This document shows, piece by piece, positions 41,770 through 50,583 of a stretch of DNA of 64,000 bases (positions within the stretch are counted from its first letter, which is position 1; every line of letters begins with the position of its first letter). A model generated the notes under the pieces. That model searched no databases, was not told where the DNA came from, and was given only the letters and a program-made list of their open reading frames with translations. The translations under genes were made by a program, and so were the position numbers. Source of the DNA: Curtobacterium sp. MCPF17_002 (lineage in GTDB: Bacteria; Actinomycetota; Actinomycetes; Actinomycetales; Microbacteriaceae); assembly GCF_003234115.2 (NCBI RefSeq), contig NZ_CP126251.1, positions 2,976,001 through 3,040,000 of the forward strand. The letters run 5' to 3'.

Positions 41770-44163
41770 ATGAACGCTCACACCTCTCCGCGCCGACGAC
41801 GGCGCCTCGGCAGCGGCGCCGCACTCGCCACCGCCGGCGTCCTCGTCGCCCTGTCCGTCCCCTCGACCGCCGTCGCCGCCGCCGGCGACACCACGATCGA
41901 CCTCTACGACGTGAACGACTTCCACGGCCGCATCGCGCAGTCGCTGAACGCCCCGCCCCGCGACGGCGACGCCGCCGGTGCCGCGACCCTCGCCGGAGCG
42001 CTGCAGGAGCTCCGCGGCGAGGACCCGTCGACCTCGGCCTTCGTCAGCGCCGGCGACAACATCGGCGGCTCGACGTTCGAGTCCTTCATCCAGGACGACC
42101 AGCCGACGATCGACGTGCTCAACCAGATGGACCTCTCGGTGAGCGCCATCGGCAACCACGAACTCGACAAGGGCCAGGACGACCTCCGCGACCGGGTCAT
42201 CGGTGGCCCCGAGGCCACCCGGGCGCAGTGGGACTACGTCTCGGCGAACATCCTCGACAGCGCGACGGGGAAGCCCGCGTTCGATCCGTACGCGATCGAG
42301 GAGATCAGCGGCAAGCGCGTCGGCTTCATCGGCGCGACCGTCGACCTCGTCGGGCAGGGGCTCGTCAGCCCGGACGGCATCGCCGGACTCGAGATGGGCG
42401 ACATCACGACCGAGGTCAACCGCGTCGCTGCGGACCTCACCGACGGTGTCGACTCGAACGGTGAGGCGGACGTCCTCGTGCTCCTCGTGCACGACGGCGC
42501 GGAGTCCTCCGCCGTGACCGACCTCGACGGCGACGGGGAGTTCGCCCGCGCCGTGCACGGTGTGACGCCGAAGGTCTCCGCGATCCTCTCCGCGCACACG
42601 CACCAGACCTACGTGCACGCGGTGGTCCCGGACGGCGGGACGGTCGCTCGCCCGGTGATCCAGACCGGCTCGTACGGCTTCAACCTCGGACACGTGCAGC
42701 TGACCGTCGCCGCCGACGGGGCCGTCACCCCCACCGTGGCGGAGAACATCCGCCTCGTCGACGGCACGTTCACGCCGGACCCGGACGTGCAGGGCACCGT
42801 CGACGCTGCGGTGGCGAAGGCCGACGAGCTCGGCGCGGTGCCGCTCGGGACGGTCGACCGCGACCTCCGCCGAGCCGTGCAGAGCGACCGGTCCGAGAAC
42901 CGGGGCGGTGAGTCGACGCTCGGGAACTTCGTCGCCGAGGTCCAGCGCGCGGCGACGACCCGCCAGGGCTCGCAGATCGCGTTCATGAACCCCGGCGGCC
43001 TGCGCGCCGACATCGACTCCGGCTCGGTCACGTACAAGGAGGCCGCCGTCGTCCAGCCGTTCGCGAACACGCTCGTGGTGCTCGACCTCACCGGTGCGCA
43101 GGTCCGGCAGGCCCTCGAGCAGCAGTGGCAGCCGGCTGGTGCCAGCCGACCGTTCCTCAAGCTCGGCGCCTCAGACGGCTTCGCGGTCACCTACGACCCG
43201 ACCGCCGCGGCGGGGTCGCGCGTCGCCTCGATGACGCTCGACGGCGCGCCGGTCACGGCCGACTCGACCTACAAGGTGACCGTGAACTCGTTCCTCGCGG
43301 GCGGCGGCGACAACTTCGCGGCGTTCGCACAGGCCGCGGCGAAGCAGGACAGCGGGAAGGTCGACCTGGAGGCCCAGGTCGAGTACTTCCGCGCGAACCC
43401 GTCGGTCGAGGTCCAGCGCGACCAGCGATCGGTCGGCGTCCACGTCACCCCGACCCCCGCGGGCGGCTTCCAGCCGGGCGACGCGGTCTCGATCGACCTG
43501 TCGTCGCTCACGTTCAGCAACGAGACCGACCAGGCCGGGACCGTCTCGGTCAGCGCGGGTGACCAGGTGCTCGCCAGCAGCCCGGTCGACACGACCGTGG
43601 TCGACAAGACCGACGAGCAGGGTCGCGCGACCCTGACGTTCCGGGTGCCCGGCGCAGAGCCGAGCACGAACGCCGGCGCTGAGCCGAGCACGAACCCCGT
43701 CGCCGCGCTCGGCCGCGCGTCCGGCACGACCACGCTCGCCGCTGCGGTCACACCGGCCGCGACGACCGAGGAGCCGCTCGTCGTGACGCTGCCGAACGGC
43801 CAGACCATCACCCTCGCGGTGACGATCCCGGTCGCAGCGGTCGTCGATCCGGGCACCGAGCCGGGCACCGACCCGGGCACGGGTGGCCCGACCACCCCGG
43901 ATGACGGCGACCCGACCACCCCGGGCGCCGGCGAGGTGGGTGTCGACATCGACGGCGACGGTGTCGTCGACGGCACCGTCCCGGTGCGCGCCGACGGCGA
44001 ACTCGCCTTCACGGGCGCGGAGATCGCCGCGCCGGCGATCGCCGCCGGCCTGCTGCTCCTCGCGGGCCTGGTGGCGCTGCTGGTCGTCCGCCGGAACCGG
44101 GCGGAGCTGGACGGGGCGAAGGAAGACGCGGCGACGCGCGACCGAGCGGTCCTGACGGACTGA
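41770..44163 (+). CDS. secreted, sortase-anchored 5'-nucleotidase / metallophosphatase
   Basis: A 797-residue surface enzyme. A signal peptide spans about 1-38 (RRR, then a hydrophobic stretch, AVAAAG). The metallophosphatase domain shows DVNDFHGRI (Asp50, His52), SAGDNIGGS, GNHELDKG (Asn129, His130) and ILSAHTHQTY. The C-terminal nucleotidase domain shows NPGGLRADID and FANTLVVLDLTGAQVRQALE. A Ser/Thr/Pro and GTxPGT linker is followed by DIDGDGVVDG, then LAFTG at about 745, a helix and RR-x-R, which is a class E sortase signal. It should hydrolyse nucleotides or UDP-sugars outside the cell to salvage nucleosides and phosphate. Confidence 0.94.
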   Translation: MNAHTSPRRRRRLGSGAALATAGVLVALSVPSTAVAAAGDTTIDLYDVNDFHGRIAQSLNAPPRDGDAAGAATLAGALQELRGEDPSTSAFVSAGDNIGGSTFESFIQDDQPTIDVLNQMDLSVSAIGNHELDKGQDDLRDRVIGGPEATRAQWDYVSANILDSATGKPAFDPYAIEEISGKRVGFIGATVDLVGQGLVSPDGIAGLEMGDITTEVNRVAADLTDGVDSNGEADVLVLLVHDGAESSAVTDLDGDGEFARAVHGVTPKVSAILSAHTHQTYVHAVVPDGGTVARPVIQTGSYGFNLGHVQLTVAADGAVTPTVAENIRLVDGTFTPDPDVQGTVDAAVAKADELGAVPLGTVDRDLRRAVQSDRSENRGGESTLGNFVAEVQRAATTRQGSQIAFMNPGGLRADIDSGSVTYKEAAVVQPFANTLVVLDLTGAQVRQALEQQWQPAGASRPFLKLGASDGFAVTYDPTAAAGSRVASMTLDGAPVTADSTYKVTVNSFLAGGGDNFAAFAQAAAKQDSGKVDLEAQVEYFRANPSVEVQRDQRSVGVHVTPTPAGGFQPGDAVSIDLSSLTFSNETDQAGTVSVSAGDQVLASSPVDTTVVDKTDEQGRATLTFRVPGAEPSTNAGAEPSTNPVAALGRASGTTTLAAAVTPAATTEEPLVVTLPNGQTITLAVTIPVAAVVDPGTEPGTDPGTGGPTTPDDGDPTTPGAGEVGVDIDGDGVVDGTVPVRADGELAFTGAEIAAPAIAAGLLLLAGLVALLVVRRNRAELDGAKEDAATRDRAVLTD

Positions 44164-44243
44164 CACCGCGCCTCCAGTCCGCCGGTACGGGCCGTCTCAC
44201 CATGGTGGGACGGCCCGTTCTCGTGCTGCCTGGAGGCGCGGTG
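44163..44243. terminator. nested hairpin terminator
   Basis: The inner stem is ACGGGCCGTCTCACC/GGTGGGACGGCCCGT (44187-44218, one G-U pair). It is framed by outer arms CACCGCGCCTCCAG (44164-44177) and CTGGAGGCGCGGTG (44229-44242), which are the dispersed hairpin family split apart. The spacer 44164-44470 otherwise holds only the efeB terminator at 44417 and no gene I can support. Confidence 0.8.
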
Positions 44244-44416
44244 CCGGTGCCCTGGACCGGCCCGCGCCGACGGGTGGTCACCACCACTGTCCCATCCCGG
44301 TACTTCCCTGCTGTTCCGGCGATGCGCGGGGTACGCTCGGCCTGTCGCAACGCGACGCGTCGTGCTGGGTCACCTCTCGTCCGGACGGTGGTTCCGCCCG
44401 GCGGACTCCGCGACGC

Positions 44417-44455
44417 GGGTGCTCTCCGTCTCCAGGGAAACGACGGAGGGCACCC
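44417..44455. terminator. hairpin terminator after efeB
   Basis: GGGTGCTCTCCGTC (44417-44430) pairs with GACGGAGGGCACCC (44442-44455), one G-U pair, 15 bp past the efeB stop on the minus strand. Confidence 0.82.
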
Positions 44456-44470
44456 ACCTCACGACGAGCG

Positions 44471-45784
44471 TCAGCGGAAGAGCTGCTCGCCGATGTACGA
44501 CCCCTTGCGCGGAGCCGGCGGAACGGCGAAGACGGCCGAGCCGATGTGCGAGATGTACTCGTTCAGGCGGTCCGACGCACCGAGCTTCCGCTGCAGCCGC
44601 GTGAAGTGCTCCGGGTCGTTCATGTACGCCGTGAAGAGCAGTCCGGCGTCGAGCTGCCCGTACTGGTTGAGCCCGTCGGTGTAGTTGTACGGGCGACGGA
44701 GGATCTTCACGCCGTCGTTCGCCTCGTGCGCCGCGAGGGCGATGTGCGAGGTCGGGTCGATCTTCGTCGCGCCGCCCGTGCCGGTCGCCGCGAAGTCCGG
44801 CGTGGTGTGCTCGGAGCCGCCGGAGAGCGGGGCGCCCTCGATCTTCGACCGGCCGAACACCCGCTGCTGGTCGCTGACGACGTCGGCGTCCCAGATCTCG
44901 ATGTTCATCCGGATCTTCCGCGCCACCTGGTAGGTGCCGCCGGCCATCCAGGCTGCGCCGTCGCCGGCGTCGTCGACCCAGACGAAGCGGTCGTAGTCCG
45001 CGTCGGTGCTGATGTTCCGGGTGCCGTCCTTGAAGCCCATGAGGTTCCGCGGCGTGGACTGGTCCGGCCCGGCCGACGCCCGACCGAAACCGAGGACGGT
45101 CCAGCGGACGGTCGCGGTGCCCCGGGCGATCCGGGCGAGGTCGCGGACGGCGTGGTACGCCACCTGCGGGTCGTCCGCGCACGCCTGCAGCGACAGGTCG
45201 CCGCCGGTGAGCCCGTCGTCGAGGTTGTCGCTCGGCAGCGTCGGGATTGCGGCGAGGTGTGCGGGCTTCCGCGACGCCAGACCGAAGCGCTCGTCGAAGA
45301 TCCCGGGGCCGAGCCCGACCGTGACGGTGAGGGACGCCGGGCCGAGGTCCAGCGCCTCGCCGGTGTCCGCTCCGACCCCGTCGCCGTGGGCGGGCTCGAC
45401 GCTGCCCACGGTCTTGCCGGCCTGCAGTTGCGCGATCGACGCGGACCAGCGGGCCAGGAGCACCTGCAGGTCGGTCGTCACGGTCGAGGACATGTCGAAC
45501 GTCATGAAGACGCAGTACCGCTGGGGTGCGGTCCGCACGCCACCCTGCGGCTGCCGCGCGGCGGTCGCGTAGAAGGGGTGGCTCTGCGAGAGGTCGATCG
45601 ACTCGTCGCCGTTCGTGGCGGCGGACAACGGGTTCACCCCGGTCGCGGCGGTGGCTCCGGCGATGCCCGCCACCGCGCCCACGCCGGCTCCGGCCGCGGC
45701 CACACCGGCGCCGAACAGCCCGCGCCGGGAGACGCGCCCGCGGTGCTGCTCCGCGGGCGCGCCGTCGTCGTGCGGGTCCCTCAC
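44471..45784 (-). CDS. efeB: EfeB, Tat-exported DyP-type peroxidase (deferrochelatase)
   Basis: A 437-residue haem enzyme. A twin-arginine signal (VSRRGLFGAGVAAAGAGVGA) spans about 18-37. The DyP motif is NLMGFKDGTRNI with Asp253, and HIALAAHE and RRPYNYTDG lie near the haem. In efeUOB systems it oxidises Fe(II) at the cell surface for the permease, or removes iron from haem. GTG 45784 overlaps the efeO stop. The long in-frame upstream reading lies antisense within efeO. It is the third gene of the efeU-efeO-efeB operon. Confidence 0.95.
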   Translation of the reverse strand: MRDPHDDGAPAEQHRGRVSRRGLFGAGVAAAGAGVGAVAGIAGATAATGVNPLSAATNGDESIDLSQSHPFYATAARQPQGGVRTAPQRYCVFMTFDMSSTVTTDLQVLLARWSASIAQLQAGKTVGSVEPAHGDGVGADTGEALDLGPASLTVTVGLGPGIFDERFGLASRKPAHLAAIPTLPSDNLDDGLTGGDLSLQACADDPQVAYHAVRDLARIARGTATVRWTVLGFGRASAGPDQSTPRNLMGFKDGTRNISTDADYDRFVWVDDAGDGAAWMAGGTYQVARKIRMNIEIWDADVVSDQQRVFGRSKIEGAPLSGGSEHTTPDFAATGTGGATKIDPTSHIALAAHEANDGVKILRRPYNYTDGLNQYGQLDAGLLFTAYMNDPEHFTRLQRKLGASDRLNEYISHIGSAVFAVPPAPRKGSYIGEQLFR

Positions 45785-47004
45785 GCGGTGGCGACCTTCT
45801 CGGCGAGACGGGACAGCGGGTCCTGCAGTGCCTGGACCTGCTGGGAGACCTTGTTCGCGTCGGAGGCCTTCGTCGCGGCGTCCCACGTGTCGAAGCCGCC
45901 GAGGTCGTCCGCGTTCCGGTAGTCGTCCATCAGCGTGTTCGTCGCGTCGAACTGCTTCGCGATCTGCTTCGTGAGCGTCGGGTCGAGCTTCGTCAGGCCC
46001 GGCTTGAGGTACGCGAACGCCTGCCGCGCGCCCTCGACGTTCGCGGCGAGGTCGACGAGGTCGATGTGGCTGTAGGCCTCCTCCTCGCCGGTGATCTTGT
46101 TCGACTGGACCTCCTCGAGGAGGCCTGCGGCCCCGTTGGCGAGGTCCTCGGGCTTGTAGTCGAGGGTCGGCACGAGCTTCGCCAGCAGCTCGACGTTCTC
46201 CGTCAGGTCCGCGGCGGTCTGCTTCGTCGTGTCGGTGATCGCACCGGCCTCGAACAGGTCCTTCTCGACCGCGTGGAACCCGCTCCAGCCGACCGCGTCG
46301 TCGAGGTTCGACGCACGCATGTCGATGAGGTAGTCGAGGTTGCCGGCGTTGTCGGTCGCCTTGAAGCCCTTCTTCACGAACCCGTCGACGTCGCTCTCGA
46401 TGTGCTCGTAGAACGGACGGGCGTTCGCGTAGTCCGTCTTCGCGGCGGCGAGGTCGCCCTTGTCGACGTCGGCCTGCAGCTGCTTGACGGCGGCCACCAT
46501 GTCGGTGACCTGGCCGTCGACGTACTCGGCGTAGCCCTTCGTGCCCTCGTCGAGGAGGGTCGCGGCGCTGCTGTTCGCGGTCGAGGTCACCTTGCCGGTG
46601 ACGGTGAAGTCGGTGAGCTCGTGCTCGGCCCCGGGGCAGTACACCTGGTACTCGCCACCGGTGAGCGTCGCGGTGAACCGCACGGCGTCGAGTCCGGGTG
46701 CGAGGTTCTCCTTCTCACCGAGGATCCGCTGGTCCTGCAGCAGCTCGACCTCGGTGATGGCGGTCGACGACTCGTTCTTCACGGTGAACGTGACCGGGCC
46801 GGCGGGGACCTTCGTCTCGGAGACGGCGCACTTGTCCGAGCCGTCGTTCGTCAGCGTCACCGAGACGCGGGACACCTTGCCCGAGCTGCTCGCGCCGTCG
46901 CCCGCCGAGGTGGACGAGTTCGCGCAGCCGGTGAGCGCGAGGGCGGTGACGACACCGAGGGTGCCGAGGATGGTCAGGGGGCGGGCAGTCCTAGCGGAGG
47001 GCAT
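45781..47004 (-). CDS. efeO: EfeO, iron-uptake lipoprotein with cupredoxin and M75 domains
   Basis: A 407-residue lipoprotein. The signal ends ALALTGC (Cys at 27). The N-terminal cupredoxin-like domain runs to about 140 (AGPVTFTVKNESSTAITEVE, GEYQVYCPGAEHELTD). The imelysin/M75 domain follows with ARPFYEHIESDVDGFVKKGF and VGWSGFHAVEKDLFEAGAIT, containing the conserved HxxE (HAVE) metal motif. It captures ferrous or ferric iron outside the membrane for EfeU. ATG 47004 has AAGGAG eight bases upstream. It overlaps the end of efeU by 14 bp. Confidence 0.95.
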   Translation of the reverse strand: MPSARTARPLTILGTLGVVTALALTGCANSSTSAGDGASSSGKVSRVSVTLTNDGSDKCAVSETKVPAGPVTFTVKNESSTAITEVELLQDQRILGEKENLAPGLDAVRFTATLTGGEYQVYCPGAEHELTDFTVTGKVTSTANSSAATLLDEGTKGYAEYVDGQVTDMVAAVKQLQADVDKGDLAAAKTDYANARPFYEHIESDVDGFVKKGFKATDNAGNLDYLIDMRASNLDDAVGWSGFHAVEKDLFEAGAITDTTKQTAADLTENVELLAKLVPTLDYKPEDLANGAAGLLEEVQSNKITGEEEAYSHIDLVDLAANVEGARQAFAYLKPGLTKLDPTLTKQIAKQFDATNTLMDDYRNADDLGGFDTWDAATKASDANKVSQQVQALQDPLSRLAEKVATA

Positions 47005-48628
47005 ACTCGGGGCTCCTTGTGGGGTCGTCGGCGGGTGGGCCGCGCGACGGGTCGGTTTCGGGCGTGGTGGTCGAGACGGTGGGGCGACGGCGCCGGTCCC
47101 GCAGGGCGAGCAGGGCCTGGGCAGCGGCGGCGGCGCCGAGGGCGATCGGCAGCCAGGCCTTCCAGAGCAGCAGCTCGGCACTGCGCGTGTCCGCGGCCGC
47201 CACGGCGGCGGCGGACCGCTGGACGTGGGTGGCCGGGACGGACCAGACGGTGCGGTCCAGGGTGGTGGTGCGAGCAGCCGGGAGGCCCCCACCGGCCAGC
47301 GTGAGCACGGTGCGTTCCGAGCGGGTGGCGTCCAGGACCCCGCCCCGGACGGTCCAGAGGGTGACGGTGTCGCGGACGGCCCAGCGCGCGGTGAAGGGGC
47401 CGGGGTTCGTGCTCGGCGAGACGCCGACCGGCAGCCGACCGAACAGGTCGACGAGGTCGTCGAGGGTGAGGGTGGACGGTCGCGCAGTGGCCGCGCCGTC
47501 CTGGGTGCTGTCCTGCGCGGCTGCGCCGTCCTGGGTGGCCGCGCCGTCCTCCGTGAGCCGCCAGCGGTCCGCGGTCACGCCCGCGCGGGTGACGCGGCGG
47601 TGGGCCGACGTCGGCAGGGCGATCCGCCCCTCCCGGCCGGTGCCCGTCGTGCGGAGGACGGCGGTCGCACCGTCGACGGTGGCCGTGACGGAGGTGGCGT
47701 CGCCGGTCACGGCGGTGGTGCGCGGCAGGTCGGCGCCGCCGGTCGGGACGGTGATCGCGAGCGCTGCGGCCGCGACCGCGAGGACGCCTGCGGTGACCGC
47801 GCGGACGACGGGGACGCGTGCCGGGGACGGCCGCCAGGCGCGGGGCCAGAGCGACAGGGCGAGCACGGGGACGACGTAGAGCACCCAGCCGAGGACCTCG
47901 ATCGCCCGGGGGTCCGGTGGGATGCCGAGGACGCCCGTGACGAGGGCGCCCTGCACGGAGCCGTTCGGGGCGAGCCAGCTGAGGTCGACGGTGCGCTGCT
48001 GGCCGATGACGATCCAGCCGGCCTCGTGCGCGCGGCGGAGCACGGTCAGGACGAGGCCGCCGGCGACGAACACGAGGAAGACCCCGGTGCCGGTGAAGAA
48101 CTTCGACAGGTTCAGCCGCACGCCGCCGGTGTAGATGCCGTAACCGACGACGACCGCGCCGGCGATCCCGATGACGGCACCGAGCGCGGCGAGCCCGGTG
48201 TCCGACGAGGCCTGGAACGTCGCGAGGAGGAAGACCGCGGTCTCGAAGCCCTCCTTGAGGACCGCGAGGAACGCCATCCCGGCGAGGGCCCACGCGGTGC
48301 CGCGGCCGAGCGCCTCGGTCGCGCTCGCCTCGAGCTCCTTCGTCAGGGTGCGCGCGTGAGTGCGCATCCAGACGATCATGCCGGTCACGAAGACGACGGC
48401 GACGATGCCGATGACGGCTTCCATGCCCTCCTGCTGGGCCTGCGGGAGCGCCTGCTCCACCACCTGCAACCCGAAGCCGACCGCGACGCTGAGCACGACG
48501 GCGACCCCCACGCCGAGCCACATGGGGGCGAGGGGGACACGGTTGCGACGGAGGAACGCGGCGATGATGCCGACGATGAGGGTCGCTTCGAGGCCTTCGC
48601 GGAGGCCGATGACGAGAGTGGCGAGCAT
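46991..48628 (-). CDS. efeU: EfeU, high-affinity iron permease (FTR1 family) with extra C-terminal domain
   Basis: A 545-residue membrane protein. The FTR1 core has seven helices in the first ~270 residues and both iron-binding motifs: REGLE at 10-14 and KEGFE at 125-129 (K in place of R). Usual FTR1 proteins end near residue 280. Here about 270 more residues follow: a helix at about 275-295, a Thr/Asp-rich extracytoplasmic domain with small EDGAATQDGAAAQD repeats, then a last helix (LLLWKAWLPIALGAAAAAQA) and a Pro/Thr tail. The start is ATG 48628, a few bases after an IdeR box. It is the first gene of efeUOB. Confidence 0.94.
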   Translation of the reverse strand: MLATLVIGLREGLEATLIVGIIAAFLRRNRVPLAPMWLGVGVAVVLSVAVGFGLQVVEQALPQAQQEGMEAVIGIVAVVFVTGMIVWMRTHARTLTKELEASATEALGRGTAWALAGMAFLAVLKEGFETAVFLLATFQASSDTGLAALGAVIGIAGAVVVGYGIYTGGVRLNLSKFFTGTGVFLVFVAGGLVLTVLRRAHEAGWIVIGQQRTVDLSWLAPNGSVQGALVTGVLGIPPDPRAIEVLGWVLYVVPVLALSLWPRAWRPSPARVPVVRAVTAGVLAVAAAALAITVPTGGADLPRTTAVTGDATSVTATVDGATAVLRTTGTGREGRIALPTSAHRRVTRAGVTADRWRLTEDGAATQDGAAAQDSTQDGAATARPSTLTLDDLVDLFGRLPVGVSPSTNPGPFTARWAVRDTVTLWTVRGGVLDATRSERTVLTLAGGGLPAARTTTLDRTVWSVPATHVQRSAAAVAAADTRSAELLLWKAWLPIALGAAAAAQALLALRDRRRRPTVSTTTPETDPSRGPPADDPTRSPEYALR

Positions 48629-48631
48629 GAC

Positions 48632-48650
48632 GAAGGTGAGGCTAACCTAA
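48632..48650. promoter_or_regulatory. DtxR/IdeR-type iron box of efeUOB
   Basis: On the minus strand: TTAGGTTAGCCTCACCTTC, matching the two other iron boxes in this window over TTAGGTTAGCCT. It ends four bases before the efeU ATG, and TAGCCT is a plausible -10. Iron-replete repression of efeUOB is expected. Confidence 0.87.
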
Positions 48651-48688
48651 CCGGCGCTCCGCCCGCCAGTCGCCCGGCGTGGGGTTTG

Positions 48689-49480
48689 ATGGTTCTCATG
48701 AACCTGCTGACCCCCGAGGGCCTGGCGTCGGTCACGAACGTGCTCGACCTCGCGGGCGTGTTCGCGTCCGCGCTGCTCGGTGGATCGCTCGCCCGCACGA
48801 TGGACTTCGACCTGTTCGGGTTCCTGGTCGTCGGGTTCGTCTCCGGGCTCGGCGGCGGCATCCTCCGCGACACCCTCCTGCAGGACGGGCCGCCCGTCGC
48901 GCTCGTCGACCCGCTCTACGTCCCGGTCGCGATCGCCGGCGCACTCATCGCGTTCCTCGTGTCGTTCTCCGCGCTGACGTGGGACCGGCTGTTCACCGTG
49001 CTCGACGCCGCCGTGATCGGGTTCTGGGCGGTCGTCGGCGTGCAACGGACGTTCGACGCAGGGCTCCCCTGGCCCGCCGCGATCATCATGGGCACCGTGA
49101 CGGCCGTCGGCGGCGGTGCGATGCGGGACCTGCTGCTCCGTCGCGTTCCCGCCGTGTTCGGCGGCAACGCGCTCTACGCGACCGTCGCGGTCGCCGCCTC
49201 GGCCGTGATGGTCATCGCCTCGCACCTCGGGTCCCCCACCATCGGGATCGTCGCCGCGATCGTCCTCTCGCTCGGGCTGCGATGGGGTGCCGTCCGTCGG
49301 GGATGGGGCCTTCCGAACGGCCGCGACTGGCAGCCGAAGTCCACGCTCGGGTCGCTCCTGCAGCGCGGTCGACGACTGCGCCCGGACGCCATCCGACTGC
49401 TCCGCCGACCCGGTCGACGTTCCGGCGCCGGCAGCGTCCGGAGCGAGCACGAGACCCCCGAGGACGACACGGGGGTGTGA
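48689..49480 (+). CDS. TRIC-like (UPF0126) trimeric cation channel family protein
   Basis: A 263-residue membrane protein with a repeated three-helix unit: DLAGVFASALLGGSLARTMD, GFVSGLGGGILRDTLLQDGP, then DAAVIGFWAVVGVQRTFDAG and GTVTAVGGGAMRDLLLRRVP. The GxGGGxxRD motif in each half is the family mark. The last ~60 residues are a basic tail. The start could be ATG 48689 or 48698. Bacterial TRIC relatives conduct cations such as K+. Divergent from efeU. Confidence 0.9.
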   Translation: MVLMNLLTPEGLASVTNVLDLAGVFASALLGGSLARTMDFDLFGFLVVGFVSGLGGGILRDTLLQDGPPVALVDPLYVPVAIAGALIAFLVSFSALTWDRLFTVLDAAVIGFWAVVGVQRTFDAGLPWPAAIIMGTVTAVGGGAMRDLLLRRVPAVFGGNALYATVAVAASAVMVIASHLGSPTIGIVAAIVLSLGLRWGAVRRGWGLPNGRDWQPKSTLGSLLQRGRRLRPDAIRLLRRPGRRSGAGSVRSEHETPEDDTGV

Positions 49481-49757
49481 TTCGTCGGTGCTCGGGCGTA
49501 GCATCGGTACCGCCGGGTATCGACTCGGCGCACATCGTCCGCTCCTGCACCGACGCGGCCCGAACGCGGCGGTTCCGGGCAGACCTGTGGATGGGGGCTT
49601 CGCTGATGCCGCGCGGGATCAGACGCGCGGCGCGGCAGGTCTCCGCCCGCGAGCTGCACGTGCGCCGGTATCCGTCAGAATGATCGTCGACCACCTTCAC
49701 GCCAGCCCGCCGCAGCCGGACCCCGACGGACCGCGACGGCCCGTCAGACCAGGAACG

Positions 49758-50366
49758 ATGAGCGACGACGCCTCCGACGCCCCCACACCCCGGACCCCCC
49801 GCGCCGAGGTCCGTGAACGACTGCTGAACGCCGGAGCCGAGGTCTTCGCCGAGCAGGGCGTGCACGAAGCCCGCCTCGACGAGGTCGCCGCCCGCGCCGG
49901 GTTCAGCAAGGGTGCGGTGTACTCGAACTTCTCGTCGAAGGAAGACCTCGTCGGGCAGGTCATGCAGCGCGCGACGAACCTGGTCCTCGGGGAGCTCCGG
50001 GAACTCGTCAGCGTCGACATCGCCGCCGTGGACATCGCCGACGTCGTCCGCGCCGCGTTCGGCCGCCACGACCAGAGCGCACAGTTCGCCCTGCTGTCGG
50101 AGTTCCGCGGGTACGCCAGTCGGCACCCCGAGTTCCTGCCCGAGTTCGTACGGCAGCGCCGAGAACTGCAGGACGGGGTGCTCGAGCTCGTCCGCCTGTG
50201 GTTCGGCGCCCATCCGGAGGTCGACCCCGGCATGCCGCTGGAGGACTTCGCCACGGTGCTCATCGGCGCCAACGTCGGCATCGTGTTCGACTCGGCCGCG
50301 CTGCCCGAGGTGAACCCCGGCGAGATCGTGGCGCGGCTCGTCGAGGCGGTCATCCGCCGGCGCTGA
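49758..50366 (+). CDS. TetR-family regulator
   Basis: A 202-residue protein. HTH ARLDEVAARAGFSKGAVYSNFSSKEDL at about 34-60 is classic for the family. AGGAACG lies before ATG 49758. No clear partner gene: upstream is the TRIC-like channel, and the spacer 49481-49757 shows no gene I can support. Target unknown. Confidence 0.92.
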   Translation: MSDDASDAPTPRTPRAEVRERLLNAGAEVFAEQGVHEARLDEVAARAGFSKGAVYSNFSSKEDLVGQVMQRATNLVLGELRELVSVDIAAVDIADVVRAAFGRHDQSAQFALLSEFRGYASRHPEFLPEFVRQRRELQDGVLELVRLWFGAHPEVDPGMPLEDFATVLIGANVGIVFDSAALPEVNPGEIVARLVEAVIRRR

Positions 50367-50412
50367 GCCCGGGCGCGCGGTGCGCGCCGCGCGCGGGCGC
50401 GCTCGGTGCCGC

Positions 50413-50578
50413 CGCGCACGGTGCGAGGCTGGTCGACCGGTGCGAGGTTACCGACCCCGTGCGGCCCCGGGCACCTCGCACCGCGACCGGAACCTCGCAC
50501 GGAACGAGCAGGCGAGCGACGTGCCTCGCACCGTGCGAGCGTGCACGCCGTGCCTGCCTCGCACCGTGCGAGGAAGCG
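50413..50578. repeat. cluster of CCTCGCACCGTGCGAGG-like palindromes
   Basis: The motif CCTCGCAC or its complement GTGCGAGG appears at least six times in about 165 bp, three of them paired as near-perfect palindromes (GCACGGTGCGAGG near 50415; CCTCGCACCGTGCGAG near 50523; CCTCGCACCGTGCGAGG near 50559). It lies between the convergent TetR and transglutaminase genes and may end both transcripts. Confidence 0.7.
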
Positions 50579-50583
50579 CGCTC

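Noticed and set aside
46541-48688. Upstream extension of the TRIC-like gene across efeU/efeO
   Set aside because: The extension is antisense to two recognised genes. Membrane-protein coding begins only at about 48689.
49481-49757. Possible small genes between the TRIC-like and TetR genes
   Set aside because: Frames on both strands lack ribosome sites and recognisable character. Nothing could be supported.
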